In this document: piece after piece, positions 33,873-42,748 of the stretch
Layout of the letters: every line of letters begins with the position of its first letter
How positions within the stretch are numbered: position 1 is the stretch's first letter
Assembly: GCF_050281185.1 (NCBI RefSeq)
Contig: NZ_JBNNWS010000007.1
Span: 62,001-126,000, forward strand
From: Heyndrickxia sp050281185
GTDB taxonomy: Bacteria; Bacillota; Bacilli; Bacillales; Bacillaceae_C
DNA length: 64,000 nucleotides
Direction of reading: 5' to 3'
Notes under the pieces: generated by a model
The model's input: the letters and a program-made list of their open reading frames with translations, nothing else
Told to the model about the DNA's origin: nothing
Database searches by the model: none
Program-made: the position numbers and the translations under genes

Positions 33873-34841
33873 TTATTCGTAAAGATGGCATCGTACATCA
33901 TGACCTGTTTCTGTTGGTATAAGCTCCGGATGGATTTCCCTACATTTATCCATTACCTTAGGGCATCTATCCGAAAACCGGCACCCTGTTGGAAAACTAT
34001 GTGACGGCGGTACGGTTCCTTTAATTGCTCCAAGCCTTCTTACTTCTTTTTCAATACTTGGCAGACTTTCAAGTAAACCAATGGTATAAGGATGTTTGGG
34101 GTTAGTAAACAAACGTTCAACCGTTGTATCTTCAACAATTTGTCCACCATACATAACCATTACTCGATCGGCGTATTCAGCTACTACACCTAAGTCATGA
34201 GTGATTAGAAGAACGGCAGTATTAAATTTTTCCTTCATTTCCTTCATTAAATCTAGAATTTGCGCTTGAATCGTTACATCAAGTGCAGTTGTAGGTTCGT
34301 CTGCAATTAGTAGCTTAGGGTCACATGACATAGCGATTGCAATCATTGCCCGTTGGCGCATACCGCCAGAAAGTTGGTGAGGATATTCCTTCACTGTCTC
34401 TTCTGCTCTTGGAAAACCAACCATTTTCAGCAATTCTATGGCTCTTTTCTGTGCCTGTATCTTTGATAGTTTTTTGTGCTTCATCAATGTTTCCATAATC
34501 TGATTTCCAATTGTAAATACTGGATTTAATGCAGTCATTGGCTCCTGAAAAATCATTGCAATATCATTGCCTCGTACCTTTGCCATTTGCTTGTCTGAAA
34601 GCTTTACAAGATCCTCCCCATTAAAGGTAACTGATCCCTCTTTTATTTTTCCTGGCTTGTTAATTAATTGCATAATTGAAAGTGAGGTAATACTCTTGCC
34701 GCTTCCAGATTCTCCAACAAGAGCAACTGTTTCACCGGGATTAATGGAAAAATTAATCCCATCAACTGCTTTAGATATTTTTTTATCATCTAGATAGAAA
34801 TAAGTTTTTAATCCTTCAACTTTTAATAGTGTGTCTTGCAT
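33873..34841 (-). CDS. Oligopeptide ABC transporter ATP-binding protein (OppD-like)
   Basis: This 322-aa ATPase has Walker A GESGSGKSI, signature LSGGMRQRAMIAIAM, Walker B LLIADEPTTALD and the C-terminal PTGCRFSDRCPKVMDKC cysteine cluster typical of OppD/DppD. ATG 34841 has GAGGTG seven bases upstream. It is the first gene of the five-gene operon (D, F, A, B, C), which imports short peptides as a carbon, nitrogen or signalling source. Confidence 0.93.
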   Translation of the reverse strand: MQDTLLKVEGLKTYFYLDDKKISKAVDGINFSINPGETVALVGESGSGKSITSLSIMQLINKPGKIKEGSVTFNGEDLVKLSDKQMAKVRGNDIAMIFQEPMTALNPVFTIGNQIMETLMKHKKLSKIQAQKRAIELLKMVGFPRAEETVKEYPHQLSGGMRQRAMIAIAMSCDPKLLIADEPTTALDVTIQAQILDLMKEMKEKFNTAVLLITHDLGVVAEYADRVMVMYGGQIVEDTTVERLFTNPKHPYTIGLLESLPSIEKEVRRLGAIKGTVPPSHSFPTGCRFSDRCPKVMDKCREIHPELIPTETGHDVRCHLYE

Positions 34842-34844
34842 CAC

Positions 34845-35466
34845 TTGTCACCTCGGATTCAATTCTATTAATTGGAGTAACGAAAATTCTTAAACCTAGT
34901 TTATTAGAATAATATTTTCCTATTTATACAGCCTCTTTAACTACTATGTGTAAAAAATTTGTAATATGATAAAAATAAATTCATTTCAATACAAGTATTT
35001 TGAGAAAAAGATGTAGAACCAATATGGGAAATAGAAAAAAATCACAAAAATGGAAGTATTAAAATGTGTGAATCCAATTTCGTGGTGCATTCTCAAGGAG
35101 GGTAATCTTTTCGATTTAATGAATGTAATGACAATTTTCTTACCTGCAGCTATGTATTTTGATAGCTAAAAGATTTAAAAAATTGTTTATGTTAGTCTAA
35201 GGGGAAATTATGTTTATTTTTTTAAATTACTTTATGCACGATAAAGGAGGTTAGGAAATCTGGTTATTTTTTACTCGTTGATATATCAAAATATACAGTA
35301 GTATCAAAATATTTGTCAACACTATATTCAAAATATATCGAAAATTGGGATTAGAAAAAATTTTATAATGGTTAATGTGGTGTTAGATATAAATTGAAAC
35401 GTATAAAAGGAAAAAAAATATAAAAACTATTAGTTAGGAAATTTATGAAGGAATGATTAATACGAA
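34845..35466. other. Long AT-rich intergenic region
   Basis: This stretch of about 620 bp lies between the divergent Opp operon and FUSC gene. A 14-codon open frame (35211-35255, MFIFLNYFMHDKGG) has AAGGGG before it, but nothing else supports it. The area 35278-35345 contains several ATATC/GATAT and CAAAATAT motifs (TTGATATATC, CAAAATATAC, CAAAATATTT, CAAAATATAT), possible operator material. No terminator or repeat shared with the rest of the window is seen. Confidence 0.4.
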
Positions 35467-36456
35467 ATGAAACAAAAGAATCAGGAAATTTTTGAAAACA
35501 TATCATTGGTTATATGGAAAGTAGCAATTGCCTCGGCACTTTCTTGGGAAGTCGCGAAGTTAACAGGATCCAATCATCCTTATTTAGCACCGTTGACCGT
35601 TATTTTGTGTCTTAAAGCGAATCCAAACCGAACAATCCGCTTTTCCTTTCATCGTATGATTGGCACCATTATTGGGATATTTCTTATTATATTTTTCTAT
35701 AAATACATACAAATAAATGGATGGATGCTGGGACTTTTAATTTTAGGAGGTTCATTCATTACAAAATGGATGAAATTAGATAAAACAGTGATCGAACAAG
35801 TTGCCCTGTCAATTTTACTTGTATTTGTCTTGGGGCATCAATCTGGAGAATATGCTTCAGACCGAATTAAAGATACGTTTATAGGAGCAGTACTTGCTAT
35901 ATTAGTGAATGTCTATTTCTTTCCGAATTTTTTTACCCAAAAGGCAGCTTCTACATATAACGAATACTACAGCATGTTATCCTCATTGTTTTTAGAATTC
36001 TCAAATTGGATTTTAGGAGGCTGCGATCCTGTAAAAGGCAGGGAGTATCAAAATCAATTAAAAAAATATATTCAGGATTTGCACCCGATGAAAAAAGATC
36101 TAAAAATGGTTTCTAAGGTGTTTAGCTATTTTCCATTTTGTAAGCAAAAGAGTACTGTTTTGCAGGAATATCATCAAAAAACAAAAATGTTGAGTAACGG
36201 ATATATCTACTTATTGGATGTGGTGGTGACATTTAAAGAATGGGGTTCCTCTCATTCCATGACAGTAAGTGACAAGGAAACATGGGCAAATCAAATGAAA
36301 GTATTGAATGATGGGCTTGAAAGGTTTGAGAAGAAAAAGGAGCTCTCATTTCCGCCAAAAGGCTTACTTCAAGTCTCACTGAAAGCAGAACAACAGAAAC
36401 AACAATATCATATTGCCATTTATCAAGAAACGAAACAATTTTGTGAAGAAAATTAG
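35467..36456 (+). CDS. FUSC/aromatic acid exporter family membrane protein
   Basis: This 329-aa protein has about five N-terminal helices (VIWKVAIASALSWEVAKLTG, HPYLAPLTVILCLKANPNRT, GTIIGIFLIIFFYKYI, SILLVFVLGHQSGEY, FIGAVLAILVNVYFFP) and a soluble C-terminal half of about 170 residues. This is the layout of the FUSC/ArAE (YgaE, DUF939) family, thought to export aromatic acids or similar compounds. It lies upstream of, and on the same strand as, a molybdenum hydroxylase operon, but 230 bp and a MITE remnant separate them. Confidence 0.82.
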   Translation: MKQKNQEIFENISLVIWKVAIASALSWEVAKLTGSNHPYLAPLTVILCLKANPNRTIRFSFHRMIGTIIGIFLIIFFYKYIQINGWMLGLLILGGSFITKWMKLDKTVIEQVALSILLVFVLGHQSGEYASDRIKDTFIGAVLAILVNVYFFPNFFTQKAASTYNEYYSMLSSLFLEFSNWILGGCDPVKGREYQNQLKKYIQDLHPMKKDLKMVSKVFSYFPFCKQKSTVLQEYHQKTKMLSNGYIYLLDVVVTFKEWGSSHSMTVSDKETWANQMKVLNDGLERFEKKKELSFPPKGLLQVSLKAEQQKQQYHIAIYQETKQFCEEN

Positions 36457-36519
36457 TAAAGGCTCATTACTTTCAAATTGAAAAACTTAATTAAACCAGC
36501 ATGCATCTATAGATTTAAT

Positions 36520-36598
36520 AATATTTTACGAAGTAAATATCAATGATTTTACGAAGTAAATATCTGGTAGGATTTTTCCAATCTTTACGAAAACAGCC
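36520..36598. mobile_element. Truncated/rearranged MITE family R1, copy F
   Basis: The right end CAATCTTTACGAAAACAGCC is intact. It is preceded by TAAATATCTGGTAGGATTTTT, a shortened form of the interior seen in copy D. ACGAAGTAAATATC occurs twice. The left end is missing, so this is a decayed copy. Confidence 0.65.
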
Positions 36599-36689
36599 TT
36601 AGTAATCGAAATTTGAAATTGGGAAGTTCTAATAATTACTCCATACACTGAATATACATTATATAGTACCCTGGAAAGCGGTGAATGGC

Positions 36690-37706
36690 ATGGAGGATAT
36701 TTTTCAAATTTTAAACGAACTTCGCATCTCTAATGGAAAAGGTGTCCTTGCAACAATTATTCATGTGGAAGGGTCTTCATATAAAAAAGAAGGATCGACT
36801 ATGTTGTTTTTAGAGAACGGCGAACAAATCGGTATGCTAAGTGCAGGATGTTTAGAGGAAGAACTTCAATATAAGGCAGAGCAAGTTTGGAAGGAACAAG
36901 AGGCAAAGGTATTCATCTACAACATGAAAGAGGAATCGGATTTATCCTGGGGGCAAGGAGCAGGTTGTAATGGTGTTTTGCATATTTTGTTAGAGCCTAT
37001 AACAGCAAAGCTACAGGAAGATTTGTTGAGTTTAAAGGGGTTTTTAGATGCAGGAGACACCGTATTACATATCAAACAGTTTACCGAGGATTTTAACCTT
37101 ATTGCATATGGCTATTATCCGTTAAAGGGAAGTGAGTTTGGCAGCTCCCATCATTTAATTGAAGATAAACATGTGAAACAAAGAAATGGATTATTAAATA
37201 TAGATGGAGCAGCTCCTATGTACCTTCATTTATATAAACCTAAACCGCGATTATTTTTATTTGGAGCCGGTCCTGATGCCATACCATTGGCAAACTTTGC
37301 TGAAGATGTTGGTTTTGAAGTTACTGTTTGTGATTGGCGTCCGGGATTTTGCAATAAAGAAAAATTTCCTAAAATAAGTAATTGCATGATTGGGTTCCCA
37401 CGTGAAATTTGTGAAGAATTATCCTTCAGAAAAGATGACTTCGTTATTATCATGACCCATCATTTTCAAAGGGATAAGGAGCTGCTGTCCTTTCTAAAGA
37501 ATGAAAAGCTAAATTATCTTGGTATTTTAGGACCGAAAAGACGAACACAACGATTATTGAATCATGAGGAAATTCCTTCTTGGATTTCTTCGCCAGTTGG
37601 TAAAAGCATTGGTGCTAAGGGGGCAGAGGAAATAGCTATAAGTATTGTTGCTGAAATGATTGAAGTGTTACGTAAACCAGTCAAAGAGAAAATGTGGTCA
37701 AGTTGA
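36690..37706 (+). CDS. XdhC-family molybdenum cofactor maturation protein (PucA-like)
   Basis: This 338-aa protein of the XdhC/CoxI family binds and sulfurates molybdopterin cofactor and inserts it into molybdenum hydroxylases. N-terminal motifs are KGVLATIIHVEGSSYKKEG, MLSAGCLEEEL and GQGAGCNGVL. The C-terminal Rossmann domain begins FLFGAGPDAIPLANFAEDVG. ATG 36690 is preferred to GTG 36681 because GGAAAG lies at better distance. It is the first gene of a five-gene operon in which all genes touch or overlap. Confidence 0.9.
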   Translation: MEDIFQILNELRISNGKGVLATIIHVEGSSYKKEGSTMLFLENGEQIGMLSAGCLEEELQYKAEQVWKEQEAKVFIYNMKEESDLSWGQGAGCNGVLHILLEPITAKLQEDLLSLKGFLDAGDTVLHIKQFTEDFNLIAYGYYPLKGSEFGSSHHLIEDKHVKQRNGLLNIDGAAPMYLHLYKPKPRLFLFGAGPDAIPLANFAEDVGFEVTVCDWRPGFCNKEKFPKISNCMIGFPREICEELSFRKDDFVIIMTHHFQRDKELLSFLKNEKLNYLGILGPKRRTQRLLNHEEIPSWISSPVGKSIGAKGAEEIAISIVAEMIEVLRKPVKEKMWSS

Positions 37707-38335
37707 AACAAGATAGGATCATAGGGATATATCTTGCTGCAGGTAAAAGCAAGAGGATGGGGAAAAATAAGCTTACTTTACCATTAATGAACGATTGCTT
37801 AGGCAGCATTGCTTTAAAAACAGCCCTTCAAACAGAACTTGATCATATTATCATTATCACTAATCCCTCAGATGAGCTCTCATGGATAACACCCTCTTTA
37901 AAGATGAATAAGAAGTGGTGTTCTTTTTCATGTGATGATGCTGACAAAGGGCAATCTCATTCCTTAAGATTTGGCATAAAAAATGCAATAGATTTGAATG
38001 CAAATGCAGTCATGATATTACTTGCAGATCAACCCTTTATTTCAAGGAAAATAATAAATGATCTAATTTTTCGATATAGTACAAACAAAGATAACTCGAT
38101 TGTAGCTGCATCCTTTAATGGAATTCCTAGACCCCCCATTCTTTTTTCAGAGAACCTCTATCCTGAATTATTGAAACTACAAGGGGATAAAGGTGCCCGA
38201 GAACTTTTAAGAAGAAATATACAAGATAAGAAGCTAATAATAGAATTTCAAGATCGTTTATCCTTTTTAGATGTCGATCACGAGATGGATTATTTATCAA
38301 TTAGAAAGCTAGATTCAGGGAGGGAAAAAGATTGA
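37703..38335 (+). CDS. MobA-like nucleotidyltransferase (molybdenum cofactor cytidylyltransferase, PucB-like)
   Basis: This protein of about 210 aa has the nucleotide-binding signature LAAGKSKRMGKNKL and the metal-binding ILLADQPF. The family attaches CMP to molybdopterin for xanthine-dehydrogenase-type enzymes. TTG 37703 forms a TTGA overlap with the XdhC gene; GTG 37694 is an alternative. Its place between XdhC and the Mo subunit matches pucB of B. subtilis. Confidence 0.88.
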   Translation: MKQDRIIGIYLAAGKSKRMGKNKLTLPLMNDCLGSIALKTALQTELDHIIIITNPSDELSWITPSLKMNKKWCSFSCDDADKGQSHSLRFGIKNAIDLNANAVMILLADQPFISRKIINDLIFRYSTNKDNSIVAASFNGIPRPPILFSENLYPELLKLQGDKGARELLRRNIQDKKLIIEFQDRLSFLDVDHEMDYLSIRKLDSGREKD

Positions 38336-40662
38336 AGGTGATTGGGAAAAGTATTATTCGAAAGGATGCCATTGAAAAAGTAACAGGTGAAGCAATGTAT
38401 ATTAATGATTATCACTCTCCAGAGATGTTACATGGGGCACTGGTTGTTAGTCCATTAGGGCATGCAAAAATTAAGAGTATTGATGTAACAAATGCACAAA
38501 AGATACTTGGTGTGCGAGCGATTATTGCTGGAGAAAGGTTTCCTTTAATAGGTGAGGAAATGAGAGACCGCCCGCCAATTGCTGTAGATAAAGTCCGTTA
38601 TAATGGAGAAGTTGTTGCAGTTGTAGTAGCGGATAGCTTATTTATAGCTAATAAGGCTGCAAGCTTAATAAAAGTAAAATATGAGCCCCTTCCAGTGGTT
38701 AACTCACCTAGAGAAGCTTTTAGAAAAGATGCGCCACTCATCCATGAGGACTTAGGAACTTACGAAAAAATTTCCGGTGTATATCCTGTTCCTGGTACAA
38801 ACATTGCAAGCTTACAAAAAATCCGTAAAGGGAATATGGAAAAAGGATGGAGTGAAAGCGAAATAACGGTAGAGGCCAATTTTTCCTTTAATCCATCTGA
38901 CCATGCTGCAATGGAAACCCGATGTTCAACTGCAGAGATAAAATCTGATGGGACCATTGTGATCTCAACGACATCACAAGCCCCCTTTATGGTAAAACAG
39001 TTAATAGGCCAATATTTTAATGAAAATATCGGAAAAATTATTGTAAATACCCCGCTCGTTGGAGGGGCATATGGTGGGAAGGCTTCTTCTCAATCCGAAT
39101 TTCTTGCCTATCTTGCATCCAAGGCAGTTGGTGGGAAACTTGTGAAAATTGCGTATTCACGAGAAGAGGATTCAATTACTGCACCTTGTCATATTGGGTT
39201 GGATGCGAAGATAAAACTAGGATGTACAAGGGACGGGATATTAAAAGCTGCTGAAATAATTTTTTTATTTGATGGCGGTGCCTACTCAGATAAATCAGTA
39301 GATCTGAGCAGAGCAGCAGCAGTTGACTGTACAGGGCCATACCACATAGAAAACACTTGGTGTAATTCATATTGTATGTATACAAATCATCCTTATGCAG
39401 CCCCTTTTCGTGGATTCAGTCATTCCGAACTTTTATTTGCCATTGAAAGGACGATGGATCTTTTAGCCCAAAAGCTGCAGATGGATCCATTTGAATTACG
39501 TTACAAAAACGCAATCCTCCCTGGTAATACTACCCCTACTCAAGTTCTTCTCAATCATAGTAATGTTGGAAATCTTAAAAAATGCATTGATCGTGTAAAA
39601 GAATTAGCAAACTGGGATGAGGGGCAAGTCATTGAAATTGATGAGCGTTTTGTCCGTGTAAAAGGTGCTAGCTGTGGATGGAAAACATCTACAATTGATT
39701 CAGATGCAAGCTCAGGTGTCATTTTAACTTTTAATACTGATGGAAGTATAAATTTAATGTCTGGTGTAATTGAGATTGGAACTGGGACAAAAACAGTTTT
39801 AGCCCAAATCCTTGCTGAACGTTTACAAATGGATGTTAACCAAATACATGTACGAATGGAAGTGAATACTCAAACGACACCGGATCATTGGAAAACGGTG
39901 GCTAGTCGCGGAACGTTTATGGCGGGGAGAGCCTTACTGAAGGCGGCTGATGATGTAGAAAAACAATTGAAAGATATTGCCTCATGTGTTTTACGTTGTT
40001 CACCAGATGATTTAGTTGTTGCCAATTCCAGGGTGTTTTTACGAGATGATCCTAGAGTAGGGCTTGCATTTCCCGAGATTGTGCACGGTTATAAGTACCC
40101 AAATGGCAATGCAATTGGCGGGCAAATTATTGGAAGAGGAAATTACATTTTACGGAGGATGACCAATATAGATCGTGAAACTGGTGCTGGAAATCCAGGA
40201 CCTGAATGGTCGGTATGTGCATCAGTTGTAGAAGTGGAATTTGATAAAAGAGATTTTACGTATAAGATTATTCGCGCGAGTACAGTGGCTGATATTGGAA
40301 AAGTGTTAAATAAAAAAACAGCCAAAGGGCAAGTAATGGGGGCTATGAGCATGGGATTATCCTATGGCGGTCGTGAAACATTTATTTTTGATGAGCTAGG
40401 GAGAGTAATAAATCCACAGTTAAGAACCTACCGGCCGATTCATTATGGAGAGAATCCTGAGTATTTGGTTGATTTTATTGAAACCCCGCAGTTAGATTCC
40501 CCATACGGATTACGTGGTGTTGGTGAGCATGGAATATTGGGAATGCCTGCTGCTCTCGGTAACAGCTTATCGATTGCTGCCGGTGTATCACTGCAGCATC
40601 TCCCTTTAATCCCCGAACTTATTTGGAGAACGAAGGAGGGGAAACTGGATGGCTACCTATGA
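38332..40662 (+). CDS. Xanthine dehydrogenase-family molybdopterin-binding subunit
   Basis: This 776-aa catalytic subunit shows AMYINDYHSPEMLHGALV near the N terminus, VGGAYGGKASSQSEF (Mo-pocket loop), the PFRGFSHSEL loop where the family has RGFG, and the catalytic Glu in RGVGEHGILGMP. It hydroxylates a purine or other N-heterocycle with water as oxygen source. The start is TTG 38332 (TTGA overlap) after AGGGAGGGAAAA. Unlike B. subtilis pucABCDE, the Mo subunit precedes the FAD subunit. The substrate is not certain from sequence. Confidence 0.9.
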   Translation: MKVIGKSIIRKDAIEKVTGEAMYINDYHSPEMLHGALVVSPLGHAKIKSIDVTNAQKILGVRAIIAGERFPLIGEEMRDRPPIAVDKVRYNGEVVAVVVADSLFIANKAASLIKVKYEPLPVVNSPREAFRKDAPLIHEDLGTYEKISGVYPVPGTNIASLQKIRKGNMEKGWSESEITVEANFSFNPSDHAAMETRCSTAEIKSDGTIVISTTSQAPFMVKQLIGQYFNENIGKIIVNTPLVGGAYGGKASSQSEFLAYLASKAVGGKLVKIAYSREEDSITAPCHIGLDAKIKLGCTRDGILKAAEIIFLFDGGAYSDKSVDLSRAAAVDCTGPYHIENTWCNSYCMYTNHPYAAPFRGFSHSELLFAIERTMDLLAQKLQMDPFELRYKNAILPGNTTPTQVLLNHSNVGNLKKCIDRVKELANWDEGQVIEIDERFVRVKGASCGWKTSTIDSDASSGVILTFNTDGSINLMSGVIEIGTGTKTVLAQILAERLQMDVNQIHVRMEVNTQTTPDHWKTVASRGTFMAGRALLKAADDVEKQLKDIASCVLRCSPDDLVVANSRVFLRDDPRVGLAFPEIVHGYKYPNGNAIGGQIIGRGNYILRRMTNIDRETGAGNPGPEWSVCASVVEVEFDKRDFTYKIIRASTVADIGKVLNKKTAKGQVMGAMSMGLSYGGRETFIFDELGRVINPQLRTYRPIHYGENPEYLVDFIETPQLDSPYGLRGVGEHGILGMPAALGNSLSIAAGVSLQHLPLIPELIWRTKEGKLDGYL

Positions 40663-41482
40663 TTTCGATTATTATCAGCCAAAATCCATACAAGAAGCGA
40701 CCTCTCTATTCCATGCCCTGAAGCTTGAAGGGAAAAGTCCAAAATATTTCTCAGGTGGGACAGAAATTATTACGCTTGGGAGATTAAATGTAGTATATAC
40801 AGATGCTGTCATTGATCTAAAGGGAATTCCGGAATATGAAGTCTTATATTCTAGTGAAAGTCGATTGATTGTAGGAGGAGGACTCTCTATTGTTCAAATT
40901 GAAGAATCAAATCCGTTTCCATTATTATCAAAGACCTCAAGTGAGATTGCCGACCATACATCACGTACAAAGATTACAATAGGCGGTAATATATGTGCCG
41001 AAATTTATTACCGAGAAGCGGTGCTGCCCTTTTTACTATCTGATAGCATCCTGATGATTGCGGGATTTGATGGTATTAAATTCTTTCCAATTCATCAAGT
41101 GTTTGATCGTTATCTTCATCTAAATGAGGGATCGTTCCTTGTCCAAGTTAGTACGGATCGTAAATTTATCGAAGCTCCCTATGTAAGTATAAAAAGGAGA
41201 AGGCAATGGAATACAGGCTATCCTCTAATAACAGTTGCTGCGCTGAAAATCGATAATCAAATTAGAGTAGCCATCAGTGGTTTATGTCCATTTCCGTTTC
41301 GGGCATTTGAAATGGAAGAGCATCTTAATAATGACCAATTAACAATGGATGAAAAAATAGAGGATGCTATTTTGCATCTTCCATCCCCGATATTAAATGA
41401 TACAGAAGGTTCTTCAGAGTATCGACTGTTTGTTTTAAAAAATATATTGTTTGATATTCTAATAGAATTGGAGAAGGGGTGA
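40649..41482 (+). CDS. Xanthine dehydrogenase-family FAD-binding subunit
   Basis: This 277-aa protein belongs to the FAD_binding_5/CO dehydrogenase medium-chain group. It starts MATYDFDYYQPKSIQEATSL, binds FAD through YFSGGTEIITLGRLN, and has TKITIGGNICAEIYYREAVL. It passes electrons from the 2Fe-2S subunit to the acceptor. The gene overlaps the Mo subunit by 14 bp with GGAGGGG before its ATG, giving coupled translation. Confidence 0.9.
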   Translation: MATYDFDYYQPKSIQEATSLFHALKLEGKSPKYFSGGTEIITLGRLNVVYTDAVIDLKGIPEYEVLYSSESRLIVGGGLSIVQIEESNPFPLLSKTSSEIADHTSRTKITIGGNICAEIYYREAVLPFLLSDSILMIAGFDGIKFFPIHQVFDRYLHLNEGSFLVQVSTDRKFIEAPYVSIKRRRQWNTGYPLITVAALKIDNQIRVAISGLCPFPFRAFEMEEHLNNDQLTMDEKIEDAILHLPSPILNDTEGSSEYRLFVLKNILFDILIELEKG

Positions 41483-41489
41483 AGCAGTG

Positions 41490-41957
41490 ATGTCACTTGT
41501 GACGGTAATATTAGACGTAAATGGGGAACAAAGAGAGGTAAGCATTAGAAGTTCTGAAACACTTCTTAATGTTTTAAGGGGGAAGTTAGGTTTGACTGGT
41601 GCAAAGCCTGGCTGCCTTAATGGTGATTGTGGTGCTTGCACGGTGAATATTGATGGATGGCCAATGAAGTCGTGTCTTATGCTAGGTGTAGAAGCTGCAA
41701 ATAAACAGATAACTACGATAGAAGGACTAAAAAATGCACCGATCCAACAAGCCTTTATCGAGTCATTTGCTTTTCAGTGCGGCTATTGTACACCGGGATT
41801 TATAATGAATTGTCATTCTTTAATTCAGAAACATCCGAATGCAACTGATCAGGTGATTCAAGAATGGCTAGAATCAAATATTTGTAGATGTACAGGGTAT
41901 CAAGAAATTGAAATGGCGGTTAAATCAGTGCTTGAGATGAAAGGGTCTTCGGAGTAG
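41490..41957 (+). CDS. Xanthine dehydrogenase-family 2Fe-2S subunit
   Basis: This 155-aa iron-sulfur subunit has a plant-ferredoxin-like cluster in KPGCLNGDCGACTV with a later Cys in KSCLML, and a second cluster in FQCGYCTPGF and NICRCTGYQEI. It completes the three-subunit hydroxylase. ATG 41490 follows AAGGGGTGAAGCAGTG. The stop codon is followed at once by the operon terminator. Confidence 0.93.
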   Translation: MSLVTVILDVNGEQREVSIRSSETLLNVLRGKLGLTGAKPGCLNGDCGACTVNIDGWPMKSCLMLGVEAANKQITTIEGLKNAPIQQAFIESFAFQCGYCTPGFIMNCHSLIQKHPNATDQVIQEWLESNICRCTGYQEIEMAVKSVLEMKGSSE

Positions 41958-41980
41958 CGGGTGCGGAAACCCGCTATTTT
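41956..41980 (+). terminator. Terminator of the molybdenum hydroxylase operon
   Basis: Perfect 7-bp stem AGCGGGT / ACCCGCT with a 6-nt loop is followed by ATTTT. The left arm overlaps the stop codon of the 2Fe-2S gene. Confidence 0.8.
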
Positions 41981-42011
41981 CGTGGTGTTAAGATGCTTAG
42001 TAATCTGGTGA

Positions 42012-42554
42012 TTACTGAACAGGTGTAATCTCTTGGGTAGAGATCTTCCATTTACCGTCTTTTTTTACAACGGTTATTTCTAGCTTAGCTATTTGTTTTG
42101 GATCTGAGGGAGATTCTGCTTTATCCCAAACGACCTTTACTTTTTCATTTGTTATAACGGTGTATTTTGGTTGTTCTTTAGGGATTAAAGGCAGGGAATC
42201 TAATATGGTTCTTGAACCTGTAATGATCTTGTCATACCAATTTTCCCTGAGTTCAGTAAGGATAGGATCATCATAGTAATTTGGTAAAATACGGTCAAGT
42301 TCCTCTCTTGTAGGTAATTTTGAAGCATCCCTACTAAAATTAACCGATAAATTCAGTAATTTACCTGTTGCTTTCTGAATATCAATCCAAATACTATTTT
42401 TATCTTTTTCAGTTAAAACCATTTTTTCTTCTACCCCACCACCGACAGGAATTCCTTCTTCTCTCTTTTTTGCAGGATCCTTTTCCGAAAATATAAAGGA
42501 TATAATAAGTGCTAGGATAAAAACTAAAGGAATAATGATAAAGTTTTTCCTCAA
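42012..42554 (-). CDS. Secreted or membrane-anchored hypothetical protein (180 aa)
   Basis: A single N-terminal hydrophobic segment (NFIIIPLVFILALIISFIF) is followed by a hydrophilic extracytoplasmic part. There is no lipobox Cys, so it is a signal anchor or cleavable signal. The C-terminal half (TVITNEKVKVVWDKAES, LEITVVKKDGKWKISTQEI) looks like an NTF2-like or DUF4829-type beta sheet with a terminal reading like a substrate-less pocket. The start is TTG after GGGGGTG. The function is unknown. Confidence 0.72.
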   Translation of the reverse strand: MRKNFIIIPLVFILALIISFIFSEKDPAKKREEGIPVGGGVEEKMVLTEKDKNSIWIDIQKATGKLLNLSVNFSRDASKLPTREELDRILPNYYDDPILTELRENWYDKIITGSRTILDSLPLIPKEQPKYTVITNEKVKVVWDKAESPSDPKQIAKLEITVVKKDGKWKISTQEITPVQ

Positions 42555-42748
42555 TATTACACCCCCTTATAAATAGTATACCATATATTTACATATAATT
42601 CTGAAAATAAAATAAATTTTTTGGTAAGTTAGTAGAATAATATTTTCGAACCGAAAAAATATTAGAATAATTTCGCTTTTTCATTGCAGCTTCTTTATAT
42701 AAAATTTATAATCGCTTAAGATGAATAGAAATAGATGGGAGATGCATT

